The notes: generated by a model from the letters alone, not told the origin. Shown: positions 1 to 9,082, counted from the stretch's first letter. The stretch is 64,000 nt of DNA from VAXT01 sp963774625 (GCA_963774625.1 CAVZFQ010000013.1:310001-374000); one strand, 5' to 3'. Made by a program: numbers and translations.

Positions 1-1346
1 ACGAGCACGCCGAGACCCGACGTTGCGAGGTCGCTGATGATCCGGTAGATCTCGGCCTTCGTCGCGATGTCCACGCCGCGCGTGGGCTCGTCGAGCAGCA
101 GGACGCGGCACTCGTGGAGCAGCCAGCGCGCGAGCACGACCTTCTGCTGGTTTCCGCCCGAGAGCAGGCGGACGACTCGGTCCGGATCGTCGGGCACGGT
201 GTTCAGCGACCTGAGCTGCTCGTGCGCGCTGGCGCGCTCCTTCCGCACATCCAGCAGCACGCGCGAGAAGCGGCTGAGGTCGGCGATCGTCACGTTCTTC
301 GTCTCGCTCCAGTCGAGGACGAGCGCCTGCGACTTGCGGTCTTCGGGTGCGAGCCCGAGCCCCCGTTTGATCGCGTGGCCGGGACGATTGGGCCGCAACG
401 GCTTGCCCTCGACCAGGAACTCGCCGGCCTCCGGCTGATCGAGCCCGTAGATGAGGCGCAGGAGCTCCGTGCGGCCGGACCCGACGAGGCCGCCGAGACC
501 GACGATCTCGCCCGCGTGAACCGTCAGGCTCACTCCGCGCACTGCGGGCAGCCGTCTGGCATCCCGAACTTCCAGCAGGACGCGGTCGGTGCCCACCGGC
601 CGCTCCGGATAGAGCTGGTCCACCTTGCGTCCGACCATGAACTCGACGAGCTCGTCGGTGGGCGTCGTCGCCGGCAGGCCCGAGGCCGTCGTGCGCCCGT
701 CCGCCAGCACGGTGACGCGATCGCCGATGCGACGGATCTCGTCGAGGCGGTGCGAGATGTAGACGACGCCGACGCCCTCGGCCGTGAGCCGGCGAACGAC
801 GTCGAAGAGGGTCGTGATCTCGCCCTCGTCGAGGATCGCAGAGGGCTCGTCCATGATCAGCAGCCGCACGTGGCCCGACAGCGCGCGGGCTATGGACACG
901 ATCTGCTGCGCCGCCGGTCGCAAGCGGCCAACCTTCGCGCGCACGGGGATCGAGTCGTGGCCGAGCCGGGCGAGGAGAGCCTCCGATTCCCGGTACATCT
1001 TGTCGAGGTCGAGCAGGGGCCAGCGGCGTGGCTCATGCGCCAGGAAGATGCTCTCGGCGACGCTCAGGTCTGCGACCAGATCGAGCTCCTGGTAGATCGT
1101 CGCCACGCCGCGCTTCAGCGTTCCGGCTGGATCACCGGACGGAAGCGGCTCGCCCTCGAGAAGGATCTCGCCGCTCGTCGGCTCGAGTGCGCCGGAAACG
1201 CACTTGATGAGGGTCGACTTGCCGGCGCCGTTGGCGCCGAGCAGGCAGTGCACCTCGGCCTCGAGCACCTCGAGGTCGACACCCTGGAGCGCCTTGACCC
1301 CCGGGAACTCCTTGACCAGGTCGCGGATCTCGAGGAGCTTCGTCAC
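1..1346 (-). CDS. Sugar ABC transporter ATP-binding protein (RbsA/MglA type), 3' end outside window
   Basis: Energises import of a sugar through a membrane permease; the ~500-residue family carries two fused nucleotide-binding domains. The GTG start at 1346 overlaps the stop of the isomerase upstream by 4 nt (GTGA). Walker A GANGAGKST lies at residues 37-45; the first domain has the degenerate signature LRPAAQQIV typical of sugar importers and MDEPSA as Walker B; the second domain begins with GLVGSGRTE and has signature LSGGNQQKV near residue 399 followed by LLLDEPTRGVD. About 448 residues are present and the frame is open at base 1. The permease and binding protein are presumably beyond the left edge. 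Substrate is unknown; the linked isomerase and dehydrogenase suggest an inositol-like or unusual sugar. Confidence 0.93.
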   Translation of the reverse strand, partial: MTKLLEIRDLVKEFPGVKALQGVDLEVLEAEVHCLLGANGAGKSTLIKCVSGALEPTSGEILLEGEPLPSGDPAGTLKRGVATIYQELDLVADLSVAESIFLAHEPRRWPLLDLDKMYRESEALLARLGHDSIPVRAKVGRLRPAAQQIVSIARALSGHVRLLIMDEPSAILDEGEITTLFDVVRRLTAEGVGVVYISHRLDEIRRIGDRVTVLADGRTTASGLPATTPTDELVEFMVGRKVDQLYPERPVGTDRVLLEVRDARRLPAVRGVSLTVHAGEIVGLGGLVGSGRTELLRLIYGLDQPEAGEFLVEGKPLRPNRPGHAIKRGLGLAPEDRKSQALVLDWSETKNVTIADLSRFSRVLLDVRKERASAHEQLRSLNTVPDDPDRVVRLLSGGNQQKVVLARWLLHECRVLLLDEPTRGVDIATKAEIYRIISDLATSGLGVL

Positions 1347-2266
1347 TGGATCACCAGCCCGCGCAGGTTGTTGTGGGCGATGCGGAGGCCGGCTTCGACC
1401 AACTCGGGCGAGCCGCCCCACACGGGGTCCTCGTGCTCGACCGACAGGGCGCCGTCGAACCCGCCCTCGTAGAGCGTGTCGACGTAACGGGGGAAGTCGA
1501 CCTGCCCGAGACCGGGGATGCGATACCGCCACCAGCCCATGTCCCACGGGTCTTCTTCGCGCGTCGAGGTCCTGCCGAAGAAGCCGTAGCGGTTGCGCTC
1601 GGCCGGAAACGTCTCGGCGTCCTTCGCGTGGGCGTGCACGACCCGGTCGACGTAGGGCCGCAGGGCGTCGATTGGATCGATCCCCAGCCAGAGCAGGTGC
1701 GAGGGATCGAAGTTCAGGTACAGCCCGAGCTCGAACATCCACTCCCACAGCTCGGGCGAGTAGGCGAGGTTGCCCGGGTAGCCGTCCGGGTGCCAACCCT
1801 CCATGACGCAGTTCTCGATCATGAGGCGGACCCCGCGCTCTCCGGCGTAGTCGACGAGCGGCGGAAAGACACGCTCGGCCTCGCGGAGATTCTCGGCGAC
1901 GCTGCGCCCGGGGTCGCGGCCGATGAACGTGCCGACTGGGACGCCGCCGAGCGCTGCAGCAGCGTCGATACAGGCGCGGAGGTGGGCGTGGTAGGCCTCG
2001 CGCTCCGCGGTGTCGGGTGCCAGGTTGTTGTCGTAGTACGCGAGGGCGGACAGGACGAGCCCGTGATCGTCGAGCGCTCGGCGAACGCGTTCGGCCTCGG
2101 CCTCGTCGAAGGCGTCCGCCTTGACGTGGCTCGCCGTGAACGGCCGGTCACCCAGGTGCGGCCAGGCGGCCAGCTCTAGCGCCTCGTAGCCGTTCGCCGC
2201 CGCCCAGGCGGCGATGTCCTCGAGGCTACGCTCGGGCATGCAAGAGGTCAGGAAGCCGATCTTCAC
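1343..2266 (-). CDS. Sugar phosphate isomerase/epimerase (AP endonuclease 2-type TIM barrel)
   Basis: A 307-residue member of the xylose-isomerase-like TIM-barrel family that isomerises or epimerises keto-sugars with a divalent metal. Metal-binding blocks are visible: MIENCVMEGWHP mid-protein, LNFDPSHLLWLGID, a histidine pair in VVHAHAKD, and the C-terminal LSVEHEDP. The start is a GTG at 2266 that overlaps the dehydrogenase stop by 4 nt, and the stop overlaps the ABC ATPase start in the same way, so the three genes are translationally coupled. Relatives such as IolE/IolI act in inositol catabolism, but substrate cannot be decided from sequence. Confidence 0.9.
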   Translation of the reverse strand: MKIGFLTSCMPERSLEDIAAWAAANGYEALELAAWPHLGDRPFTASHVKADAFDEAEAERVRRALDDHGLVLSALAYYDNNLAPDTAEREAYHAHLRACIDAAAALGGVPVGTFIGRDPGRSVAENLREAERVFPPLVDYAGERGVRLMIENCVMEGWHPDGYPGNLAYSPELWEWMFELGLYLNFDPSHLLWLGIDPIDALRPYVDRVVHAHAKDAETFPAERNRYGFFGRTSTREEDPWDMGWWRYRIPGLGQVDFPRYVDTLYEGGFDGALSVEHEDPVWGGSPELVEAGLRIAHNNLRGLVIQ

Positions 2267-3411
2267 GTCGCCACAGGCTCTCGGCTCGCGGCCACGTCGA
2301 CCCAGCGCTCTTCGTGGGACGAGGTCAGCACCGCGTCGGTGATGAGCGCGGCCCGCAACCCGTCGGAGAACGTTGGCATTCCCTCCACCGCCGCCCCGCT
2401 GCCGACGCTGTCGTAGAAGTCGGCCACGAACGCGTCGAAGCAATCCGCGTAGCCCTGCGGGTGTCCGCTCGGGAGAAATGCGAAGCGCGCGGCGGCAGGC
2501 GACAGCGTCACAGGATCGCGACGAAGAATCGTCACCGCCTCGCGGCGTCCGGACCAGAGCTCTTCCGGCTGCTCCTGGTCGAAAGCGAGTGCCTCCTCGG
2601 CGCCGTCGAGCTCGATCCACAGCCGGTTCTTGCGACCCGCCGAGATCTGGCTGACGACCACGGATCCGATCGCCCCGCCGTCCGTCTCGAACTGGACGAG
2701 AGCAGCGTCCTCGGTGGTGACCGGGCGCGCTTCTCCGCCGCCTCCGTCGGCTACGAAAGCCTGACGACCCGGTGCGCTCAGTCGCTCGGGCACCGCGGTG
2801 AGCATCTTCGCGCAGAGGCGGGTGATGCGATGGCCGGAAACGAACTCGGCCAGGTCGCACCAGTGCGACCCGATGTCGGCAAACGCTCGCGAGGCGCCTC
2901 CCAGGTGCTCGTCCACGCGCCAGTTGTCGTCGTCGGGCGTCAGGAGCCAATCCTGCAGATAGGTGCCGTGCAGAAGGCGCAGGGCACCGGTCTTCCCGCT
3001 GCCGACACGCTCGCGCGCTTCGCGCACCGTCGGGTAGTAGCGATACACGAAGGGCACAGCCGCGTGCGAGCCCGAGTCGGCGGCCGCATCGACGAGCCGC
3101 TGCGCGCCGGCGGCGTCGAGGGCCAGAGGCTTTTCGCAGATCACGTGCTTGCCCGCGGCCAGGGCGGCCTCGGCCAGCGGGAGGTGCAGGTGGTTCGGGG
3201 TACAGATGTGGACGACGTCGATACCGGGGTCGCGCACCAGTTCCTCGGCCGAGTCGAAGGCTCGATCCGCTCCGAGCTCGGCGGCCGCGGCCTGGGCGGT
3301 TTCGGGAGTCGAGGCGGCGACGCCCGCCAGCTCGGCTCCCGCGAGTCGCACCGACCGTGCGTGGACCTTGCCGATGAAGCCGGTGCCTGCGATCGCGGCC
3401 TGGAGACCCAT
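2263..3411 (-). CDS. Gfo/Idh/MocA family NAD(P)-dependent sugar dehydrogenase
   Basis: 382-residue oxidoreductase that oxidises or reduces a sugar hydroxyl using NAD(P). The Rossmann motif GTGFIGKVHA is at residues 9-18 and the family hallmark CEKPLALD, whose lysine is catalytic, is near residue 97. The ATG at 3411 was chosen because the Rossmann strand starts at residue 4; an in-frame ATG at 3477 would add 22 residues with no homology. It is the first gene of the sugar operon and is divergent from the ROK repressor. Confidence 0.93.
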   Translation of the reverse strand: MGLQAAIAGTGFIGKVHARSVRLAGAELAGVAASTPETAQAAAAELGADRAFDSAEELVRDPGIDVVHICTPNHLHLPLAEAALAAGKHVICEKPLALDAAGAQRLVDAAADSGSHAAVPFVYRYYPTVREARERVGSGKTGALRLLHGTYLQDWLLTPDDDNWRVDEHLGGASRAFADIGSHWCDLAEFVSGHRITRLCAKMLTAVPERLSAPGRQAFVADGGGGEARPVTTEDAALVQFETDGGAIGSVVVSQISAGRKNRLWIELDGAEEALAFDQEQPEELWSGRREAVTILRRDPVTLSPAAARFAFLPSGHPQGYADCFDAFVADFYDSVGSGAAVEGMPTFSDGLRAALITDAVLTSSHEERWVDVAASREPVAT

Positions 3412-3501
3412 TCGAAGGTGGGAACCTAAATGAGAGTTAGTCCAATTGTCAAGCAAAAGATCCCGATCTTCATCCAATTCATGTTGTACTTTTCAATTGG
3501 C
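3412..3501. promoter_or_regulatory. Divergent promoter region between sugar operon and ROK regulator
   Basis: This is a conspicuously A+T-rich 90-bp stretch. On the minus strand a perfect -35 hexamer TTGACA (3452-3447) is followed after 17 bp by a weak -10 (TTAGGT, 3429-3424), so a transcript would start only a few bases before the ATG at 3411. Inverted words CCAATTG (3442-3448) and CAATTGG (3494-3500) flank the region, and TCCAATT recurs at 3473; these are plausible operator half-sites for the ROK protein. The promoter is moderately supported; the operator is inference. Confidence 0.45.
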
Positions 3502-4695
3502 ATGGTGACGAACTCGCAAGCCTCTCAGTCGTCGCCGACCAGCGCGGGCTCGCTCCTGCGCCTGATCCGCGAAGAGGTTGCAGTCACGCGGGCCGACCTC
3601 GCGAGGGTGACCGGGCTCGCCCGCTCGACCGTCGCCCAGCGCGTCGACGCCCTTCTGGAGCAGGGCCTCGTCTACGAGGCCGGCGGCAGCGCCTCCACGG
3701 GTGGCCGCCCGCCCACCGTGCTGGCCTTCAATCGCGATGCCGGCGTCGTCCTGGTCGCCGACCTCGGAGCGACGCATGCCCGGGTCGCGGTCAGCGATCT
3801 CGCCGGCACGCCGCTGGCCGAGCGCGCGTCCGACCTCGACATCGCGCTCGGCCCGGAACACGCCCTGGCGTGGGTGGCAGAGCGCTTCACCGAGCTGCTC
3901 GACGAAGTCGGGCGTTCCCGCGACGACGTGCGCGGGATCGGGATCGGAGTGCCGGGCCCGGTCGAGTTCGACAGCGGGCGGCCGGTCAATCCGCCGATCA
4001 TGCCCGGCTGGGACGACTTCCCGATTCCCGACTGGTTCGCAGGCCGCTACAGCGCTCCGGTCCTGGTCGACAACGACGTCAACATCATGGCCCGCGGCGA
4101 GCACCGGATGCACTGGCCGGAGACGGAGCATCTGCTGCTGATCAAGGTCGGCACGGGCATCGGCTGCGGCATCGTGGCCGACGGCCACATCCATCGCGGC
4201 GCCCGAGGAGCAGCCGGCGACATCGGCCACATCCGAGCGACGAGCAGCGAGGACGTGATCTGCCGCTGCGGCAACATCGGCTGTCTGGAAGCAATCGCCG
4301 GCGGTCAGGCGCTCGCACAGAGGCTGGCCGAGACGGGCGAGGACGCGTCCCACAGCCGCGACGTGGTCCGGCTCGTCCGGGGTGGCCACGCCGGTGCGAT
4401 CCGGATGGTGCGGGACGCCGGCCGGACGCTGGGCGAGGTGCTGGCGGGAACGGTCAACTTCTTCAACCCCGCGGTGATCGTCATCGGCGGTGACATCGCC
4501 GAGGCGCACGCGCAGCTCCTGGCGGGTGTGCGCGAGGGAATCTTCAGCCGCTCGCTGCCACTCGCCACGCGCGACCTCCGAATCGTTCCGTGCCGGCTCG
4601 GCGACCGAGCCGGAGTGATCGGCGCGGCGATCATGGCCATCGAGCACGTCCTGGCGCCCGATGCGGTCGACCGCTCGCTCCGACCCGCGGCCTGA
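3502..4695 (+). CDS. ROK family transcriptional repressor / sugar kinase-like protein
   Basis: 397 residues with an N-terminal winged helix-turn-helix (about residues 20-65, RADLARVTGLARSTVAQRV) joined to an actin-fold ROK domain. The ROK zinc motif CRCGNIGCLEA is present, together with LIKVGTGIGCGI (ATP/sugar site) and VLVDNDVN. NagC/XylR-type ROK regulators bind a sugar and release DNA. Divergent placement against the sugar operon suggests it represses that operon. I start it at ATG 3502, just before the helix-turn-helix; in-frame upstream codons from 3430 would translate the A+T-rich promoter region. Confidence 0.9.
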   Translation: MVTNSQASQSSPTSAGSLLRLIREEVAVTRADLARVTGLARSTVAQRVDALLEQGLVYEAGGSASTGGRPPTVLAFNRDAGVVLVADLGATHARVAVSDLAGTPLAERASDLDIALGPEHALAWVAERFTELLDEVGRSRDDVRGIGIGVPGPVEFDSGRPVNPPIMPGWDDFPIPDWFAGRYSAPVLVDNDVNIMARGEHRMHWPETEHLLLIKVGTGIGCGIVADGHIHRGARGAAGDIGHIRATSSEDVICRCGNIGCLEAIAGGQALAQRLAETGEDASHSRDVVRLVRGGHAGAIRMVRDAGRTLGEVLAGTVNFFNPAVIVIGGDIAEAHAQLLAGVREGIFSRSLPLATRDLRIVPCRLGDRAGVIGAAIMAIEHVLAPDAVDRSLRPAA

Positions 4696-4707
4696 AGGCT
4701 CGACCTC

Positions 4708-5646
4708 CTACCTCAGATCTTTGTTCGACTCCATGTCGAAGAGCATCGCGAACAGCGTGAAGAGCAGGCCCATCATCAGCAGCAGGGCGACCAGGACAAC
4801 GGTGGCGACGGTCAGTTCGTTGCCGAGGAACCGGAGCACCGTGACCGTGATCCCGAGCACGAGCCCGATCAGCGAGAACAGCATCCCGAACACGTAGAAG
4901 AAGACGAGCGGATGGAAGTCGCGGATCACGTACTTCTCGCGCATCCGCCAGAAGAACGCCTTCGTCAGGAGCCACGAGATCGCCGGAACCACCTTGCGCA
5001 GGCGGATCCCGGAGCTCTCGCCCACGCCGTACACGGGTCGCGACGGGACATCGCGCACGCGGGCGTTGATCACGTTCAGGTGCACGAGCATGTCGTTGGG
5101 GAATCCGTAGCGCTTGTAGATCCGATCGAGGTCGAGAAAGTCGAGCGTGTCGCGGTTGATCGCGGTGTAGCCCGATTGGGAGTCGGCGACGTGCCAGTAG
5201 CCGGAGGCGATCTTCGTCAGGAGTGAGAGCACCGCATTCCCGAGGTAGCGCGTCCGGGGGATCAGCTCCCAGGCGCGTCCGGTGAAGAGCCGGTTCGCCT
5301 TCGCGTAGTCGACCTCGCCGCGGACGACCGGGGTCGCGATCGCCTCCAGGTCGGCGGGATCCATCTGGTTGTCGCCGGCCATGACGGCCGTGACGTCCAT
5401 GCCGTCGGCGAGCGCACGCTTGTAGCCGGTCAGGATCGCTGCGCCGACGCCCTGATTCTTCTCGTGCTCGATGAGCTCGACACGCCCGCCGGCCGAGCGA
5501 GCTGCCTCGGCCGTGCCGTCACGCGAGGCGTCGTCGACGACATAGATGCGATCGACGAACTCCGGGATCCCCGCGAGGGTCGTCCCGATCAGCTTCTCCT
5601 CGTCGTACGCCGGGACGACGACGGCGACGCTCTTGCCCTCGAGCAT
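4708..5646 (-). CDS. Family 2 glycosyltransferase with C-terminal membrane anchor
   Basis: 312 residues. The GT-A domain starts with VVVPAYDEE (residues 9-17), has VVDDASRDGT as nucleotide-binding loop, GAAILTGYKRAL and AVMAGDNQMDP as the DXD-like region. After about residue 240 there are two membrane helices, as in polyprenyl-phosphate glycosyltransferases (DPM1-like). It probably charges undecaprenyl phosphate or transfers a sugar at the inner face of the membrane. The ATG at 5646 overlaps the stop of the Wzz-like gene by one base. It ends 12 bp from the convergent ROK gene. Confidence 0.88.
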   Translation of the reverse strand: MLEGKSVAVVVPAYDEEKLIGTTLAGIPEFVDRIYVVDDASRDGTAEAARSAGGRVELIEHEKNQGVGAAILTGYKRALADGMDVTAVMAGDNQMDPADLEAIATPVVRGEVDYAKANRLFTGRAWELIPRTRYLGNAVLSLLTKIASGYWHVADSQSGYTAINRDTLDFLDLDRIYKRYGFPNDMLVHLNVINARVRDVPSRPVYGVGESSGIRLRKVVPAISWLLTKAFFWRMREKYVIRDFHPLVFFYVFGMLFSLIGLVLGITVTVLRFLGNELTVATVVLVALLLMMGLLFTLFAMLFDMESNKDLR

Positions 5647-6539
5647 TACTCGCGGGCGGCGCGGCTGGTGACGGGCTCCCAGAGCAGCGCGGCGAAGAAG
5701 CCCAGCAGGAGCCCGAGGAAGCCGGCAATCGCGACCGTGTTTCGCGTCGACCGCGCCGTTGTCTTGACCGCGACTGCACGGTCGAGGGCCCGCGGGAGCT
5801 CGACCTCCTCGGCCAGCGAGAGCAGTTGCAGCGTCTCGGTGCGGTCCTCTTCGATCGCACCACGGCGCTGCTCGGCGAGCTGCAGGGTGTTGACCGCTAC
5901 GAGCCGCTCCACTCCCGAGAGCCCGGGGCGGCCGAGCTGGGCCTGCGACTCGCTCACCTGGCGGTCGACGGCTTCGAGTTGAGTGTTGAGCGAGCGAAGT
6001 TGCCGCCTGAACCCGTCGATCTTGCCGCGCGCATATCCGCCGACGCGCTGCACCACGCGGTCGGAGAGAGCCCGTGCCGCCTCCTGCGTCGGCCCGCGTT
6101 CGTCGCCCTTGACCGTGATCAGGTAGAGCTGGCTCGGGACGAGACGTCCGAGGCCACTGGCGAGCCGCTGGGTGGAGATCCCCTCGCGCAGCTTGCGGGG
6201 CTGCATGCCCGAGGCGCGCGCGACCTCCTGGATCGCCTCCTCCGATTTCACGATGCGCGTGATCGTGCTTTGGTTCGTCGAGAGCGCGTTGGTGATCGGC
6301 GTGCTGCCGTTCGGCGCGTACGGCGAGCCGGCGTAAACCGTCGCCTGGGCCCGCCAGACCTCCTTGCTCGAGGCCGAGACGAGGTACCCGAGGGCGACGC
6401 CGATGATCAGGCCGAGGGCCGGCAGCCACCAGCGCGCGATGAGCGCGTCCAGGTAGCGGCCGAGGTCGACTTCGCGCTCGTCGTCGACCTCCGGGACGCC
6501 GTCAGCGCGCGACTTGGAAGCTTCTCGCTGGGGCCTCAT
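5646..6539 (-). CDS. Wzz/chain-length determinant-like polysaccharide co-polymerase
   Basis: 297 residues with the Wzz/KpsE layout: a membrane helix at about 34-53 (WWLPALGLIIGVALGYLVSA), a long extracytoplasmic coiled-coil-rich segment, and a second helix at about 267-287. These proteins set the length of surface polysaccharide. No Walker motif follows, so it is not a bacterial tyrosine kinase of the Wzc type. It is co-transcribed with the glycosyltransferase at 4708-5646 and sits at the 3' end of the polysaccharide locus. Confidence 0.82.
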   Translation of the reverse strand: MRPQREASKSRADGVPEVDDEREVDLGRYLDALIARWWLPALGLIIGVALGYLVSASSKEVWRAQATVYAGSPYAPNGSTPITNALSTNQSTITRIVKSEEAIQEVARASGMQPRKLREGISTQRLASGLGRLVPSQLYLITVKGDERGPTQEAARALSDRVVQRVGGYARGKIDGFRRQLRSLNTQLEAVDRQVSESQAQLGRPGLSGVERLVAVNTLQLAEQRRGAIEEDRTETLQLLSLAEEVELPRALDRAVAVKTTARSTRNTVAIAGFLGLLLGFFAALLWEPVTSRAARE

Positions 6540-6551
6540 CAGCGGGCGACT

Positions 6552-7217
6552 CTACCTTTCGAGCCCGCGAACGAGCACGAACGGCTCCGCGTACTCGCAA
6601 CCGACCGTGGCGCCGTGCAGCTGGGCGTGCGCCTCGAGCGCACGGGCATTTCTCGGGTGCGGGACCGGGCGCTCCTCGGTCTTGAAGCACGCGAAGGCGT
6701 CGAGCTTGCGCTGGAAAGTGGAGCTGATGTCGACGAACCAGTTGGGCACGAACCAGTTCGTGGCGGCGGGGGTCCACTCGGTGCTCGACGTTGGTGCGTA
6801 CGTGAGGAGGCGGCGCACCGGCTGCCCCGGCGTCGGGCGCGTGGCGACCGCGACCGAGTCGAAGAGCGTGCGGTGGTCGAGGTTCACGTCGGGATGCGCG
6901 GTGTAGACGACTTCCGCCTGCCGCTCGCGGAGGTGCTCCTCGACGACGCGATTGACGTCGACGTGGGCCAGCGTGTCGAGACGCATGTCGGGCAGGTCGA
7001 GATGGACGTACTCGCCGACGCCGAGCACCTTCGCGGCCGCCTGCGCCTCGTCGTTCTTCTGCGCGCGGGTTGCGTCGTCGCCCGCATACTGGGCCGAGCT
7101 GCCGTCGGTGAGGCAGACGACGGTGACGGCGTCTCCGCGATCGGCGTGGAGGGCGATCGTGCCGCCCATGCCGAGTACCTCGTCGTCGGGGTGGGCAGCG
7201 AAGACGAGGACGTTCAT
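6552..7217 (-). CDS. PIG-L/LmbE family zinc-dependent N-deacetylase
   Basis: 221 residues. The diagnostic AHPDDE motif is at residues 7-12, with HPDVNLDHRT as the second metal/active-site block. Family members remove acetyl groups from N-acetylated sugars. The ATG at 7217 overlaps the formyltransferase stop by 4 nt (ATGA). Because the next gene is an N-formyltransferase, the likely task is deacetylating an N-acetyl amino sugar so that it can be N-formylated; that pairing is inference. Confidence 0.93.
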   Translation of the reverse strand: MNVLVFAAHPDDEVLGMGGTIALHADRGDAVTVVCLTDGSSAQYAGDDATRAQKNDEAQAAAKVLGVGEYVHLDLPDMRLDTLAHVDVNRVVEEHLRERQAEVVYTAHPDVNLDHRTLFDSVAVATRPTPGQPVRRLLTYAPTSSTEWTPAATNWFVPNWFVDISSTFQRKLDAFACFKTEERPVPHPRNARALEAHAQLHGATVGCEYAEPFVLVRGLER

Positions 7218-8092
7218 CCGAGCCGGTCTCCCACCGCGATCGGTTGCTCCGGCTCGATCTCCTCGAGGAGCAGGCCGCCTTCGCCGCATGCGACAACGGC
7301 GCCTTCCGGGCGCAGCTCGACGACCGTCCCTGCGGGATCGCCGGGCTCGAGCTCGACCGGCCGCGCGCGCCAGACGACCAGCTTTTCCTCGCCGAGATAC
7401 GTGAACGCGCCAGGGTAGGGACGGGTCTGCGCACGCACCCAGTCGTCGAGGTAGGGCGCGCGGGTGTCCCAGTCGATGATGCCGTCGGCAGGCGTCCGCT
7501 TCGGCCAGGCGCTGGCGCGGGTCGCGTCCTGCGGGATCCGCGGCGCCGTGCCCGCGGCGATCTGCGGCACGTGCTCCCGGATCAGCTCCACGTGAGCCTC
7601 GAGCAGCTTGTCGTACAGCGTCGTCGCCGTCTCATCGGGTGCGACCTCGACTTCGCGCCGGCCGATGATCGGGCCCGAGTCGGCGCTCGGGTCGACGATC
7701 TCGAAGAGGGTCACGCCGGTTCGGGCAAGGCCCGTGAGGATCGTCCAGGGGATCGCGGCCCGGCCGCGATGGCGCGGCAGCAGCGTCGGATGCATCCCGA
7801 ACATGCCCTGCGGCGCGACCTCGAGCAACTCGCCGCGGATGAGCTGCGACCAGCCGACGACGAAGATCGCGTCGGGCGCGGTCTCCCGGACGGCGGCGAC
7901 CGTCTGGGGCGAGTTCACGTCCTCGGTCTCGATCACCGGCAAGCCCAGGTCGGCGAACGAGCACTGCCCGGAGCGGTTCGGATCGATCGGCCCGGGGAGA
8001 GTGACGACCGCGGCGACCTCCGCGCCCGCTTCGGCACACGCCTCGAGGCAGCGGCGCCCGATCACGTCGAAGCTGACCCAGACGGTTCGCAT
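7214..8092 (-). CDS. Formyltransferase (methionyl-tRNA formyltransferase-like, sugar N-formyltransferase candidate)
   Basis: 292 residues. The formyltransferase core shows HPTLLPRHRG at residues 101-110, then RAAIPW and ADSGPIIG, matching the His/Asp catalytic pair of 10-formyl-THF enzymes. The usual Asn two residues before the His is Gly here (GMHPTLLP). The C-terminal domain is about 90 residues. Position between a PIG-L deacetylase and an ATP-grasp ligase in a polysaccharide cluster argues for an amino-sugar substrate rather than initiator tRNA. Confidence 0.87.
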   Translation of the reverse strand: MRTVWVSFDVIGRRCLEACAEAGAEVAAVVTLPGPIDPNRSGQCSFADLGLPVIETEDVNSPQTVAAVRETAPDAIFVVGWSQLIRGELLEVAPQGMFGMHPTLLPRHRGRAAIPWTILTGLARTGVTLFEIVDPSADSGPIIGRREVEVAPDETATTLYDKLLEAHVELIREHVPQIAAGTAPRIPQDATRASAWPKRTPADGIIDWDTRAPYLDDWVRAQTRPYPGAFTYLGEEKLVVWRARPVELEPGDPAGTVVELRPEGAVVACGEGGLLLEEIEPEQPIAVGDRLG

Positions 8093-8095
8093 GGC

Positions 8096-9082
8096 TCAGC
8101 CCTCGGCAACGGGCAAGTCTTCGGGGAGCGGCTCGAGCGGGCCCTCGTCCGAAGCGGTGAGGCAGACCTCGGACCAGAAGCGCGTCATCACGACGCCGGG
8201 GCGGAACTCGCCGACACGGGGCTCGGGGTGCTCGCCGTTCGCCAGCGCGATGGCGTATTCCGGGTAGCGGCTGCCGGCGGCGGTCGGGAGCGGGAAGGCG
8301 CCGCCGAAGCGCGGGTTGACGTCGGTGATCTGCAGGGAGCCGTCGGCTTCGCGGAAGCACTGGACGCAGCCCGGCCCCTTGAGCGGCAGAGCCTCGGCGA
8401 CCCTTCGCCCGAGCTCGATCAGCTCGGGGTCGAAGATCGTCATGCCCTTGATCGACTCGCCGCCCTTCGACTCGATCATCGTGCGGGAGATCGCATTCAG
8501 GCAGCGCCCGTCGAAGTCGCAGAAGACGTCGATCGAGAACTCCTCGCCCGTGCAGAGCGCCTGCACCATCGAGTCGACCGGCGTCGAGCGGAGGAAGAAC
8601 TCGAGCTCGTCAGCGTCATTCGCGCGGTAGATGTTGCGGCTGCCGAAGCCGACCCGGGCCTTGACCAGGACCGGGAACGGGAGGTCGTCGGGCAGGTCGT
8701 CCGGGAGCCAGGTCGGCGGTGAGTCGATGCCCTGCTTCTCGAACGCGAGGTGCGCGAGGTACTTGTCGGCGGTCGTCTGGACGACGTCGTCGTCCGGGAG
8801 GAGCACCGGAGCGCCGAGCTCGTCACGGCGGGCAGAGACGACGGCCTGGTCGATGTCGGTCAGGGGGACGACGAGCCGAACGTCGTGCTGCTCGACGAGC
8901 TCTTGCAGCGACGGGATGTAGTCGGGCTCGTCCTTGAGCGGGACGAGCGCGTGCTGGTCGCAGCGGTACAGCGCGGGCGCGTAGGGGCTGGCGTCGGCGC
9001 CGACCGCCGTCGCGCCCGCCTCGCGGAAGGCGGTAACGGTGTCGACGCGCATGCCGACGCACGTGAAGAGAACGGCCGTCAC
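8096..9082 (-). CDS. ATP-grasp carboxylate-amine ligase
   Basis: 328 residues from a GTG start at 9082. The N-terminal Rossmann-like domain (VTAVLFTCVGM) is followed by an ATP-grasp fold: FPVLVKARVGFGSRNIYR around residues 136-153 and the Mg/ATP motif TDVNPRFGGAF at residues 253-263. Such enzymes activate a carboxylate with ATP and join it to an amine; carbamoyl-phosphate-synthase-like members occur in polysaccharide loci. It precedes the formyltransferase by 3 bp, so a role in modifying the same amino sugar is likely. Exact substrates are unknown. Confidence 0.85.
   Translation of the reverse strand: MTAVLFTCVGMRVDTVTAFREAGATAVGADASPYAPALYRCDQHALVPLKDEPDYIPSLQELVEQHDVRLVVPLTDIDQAVVSARRDELGAPVLLPDDDVVQTTADKYLAHLAFEKQGIDSPPTWLPDDLPDDLPFPVLVKARVGFGSRNIYRANDADELEFFLRSTPVDSMVQALCTGEEFSIDVFCDFDGRCLNAISRTMIESKGGESIKGMTIFDPELIELGRRVAEALPLKGPGCVQCFREADGSLQITDVNPRFGGAFPLPTAAGSRYPEYAIALANGEHPEPRVGEFRPGVVMTRFWSEVCLTASDEGPLEPLPEDLPVAEG

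Noticed and set aside
114..1472. Long open frame on the + strand
   Set aside because: It lies opposite the sugar ABC ATPase, whose motifs are intact; the frame is a by-product of high third-position G+C.
5826..7418. 530-codon + strand frame
   Set aside because: Antisense to the Wzz-like, PIG-L and formyltransferase genes; composition is low-complexity Arg/Ala/Gly/Val with no domain.
7214..8092. Methionyl-tRNA formyltransferase proper
   Set aside because: The NxH active-site motif is GMH and the neighbours are sugar enzymes, not def, rsmB or priA.
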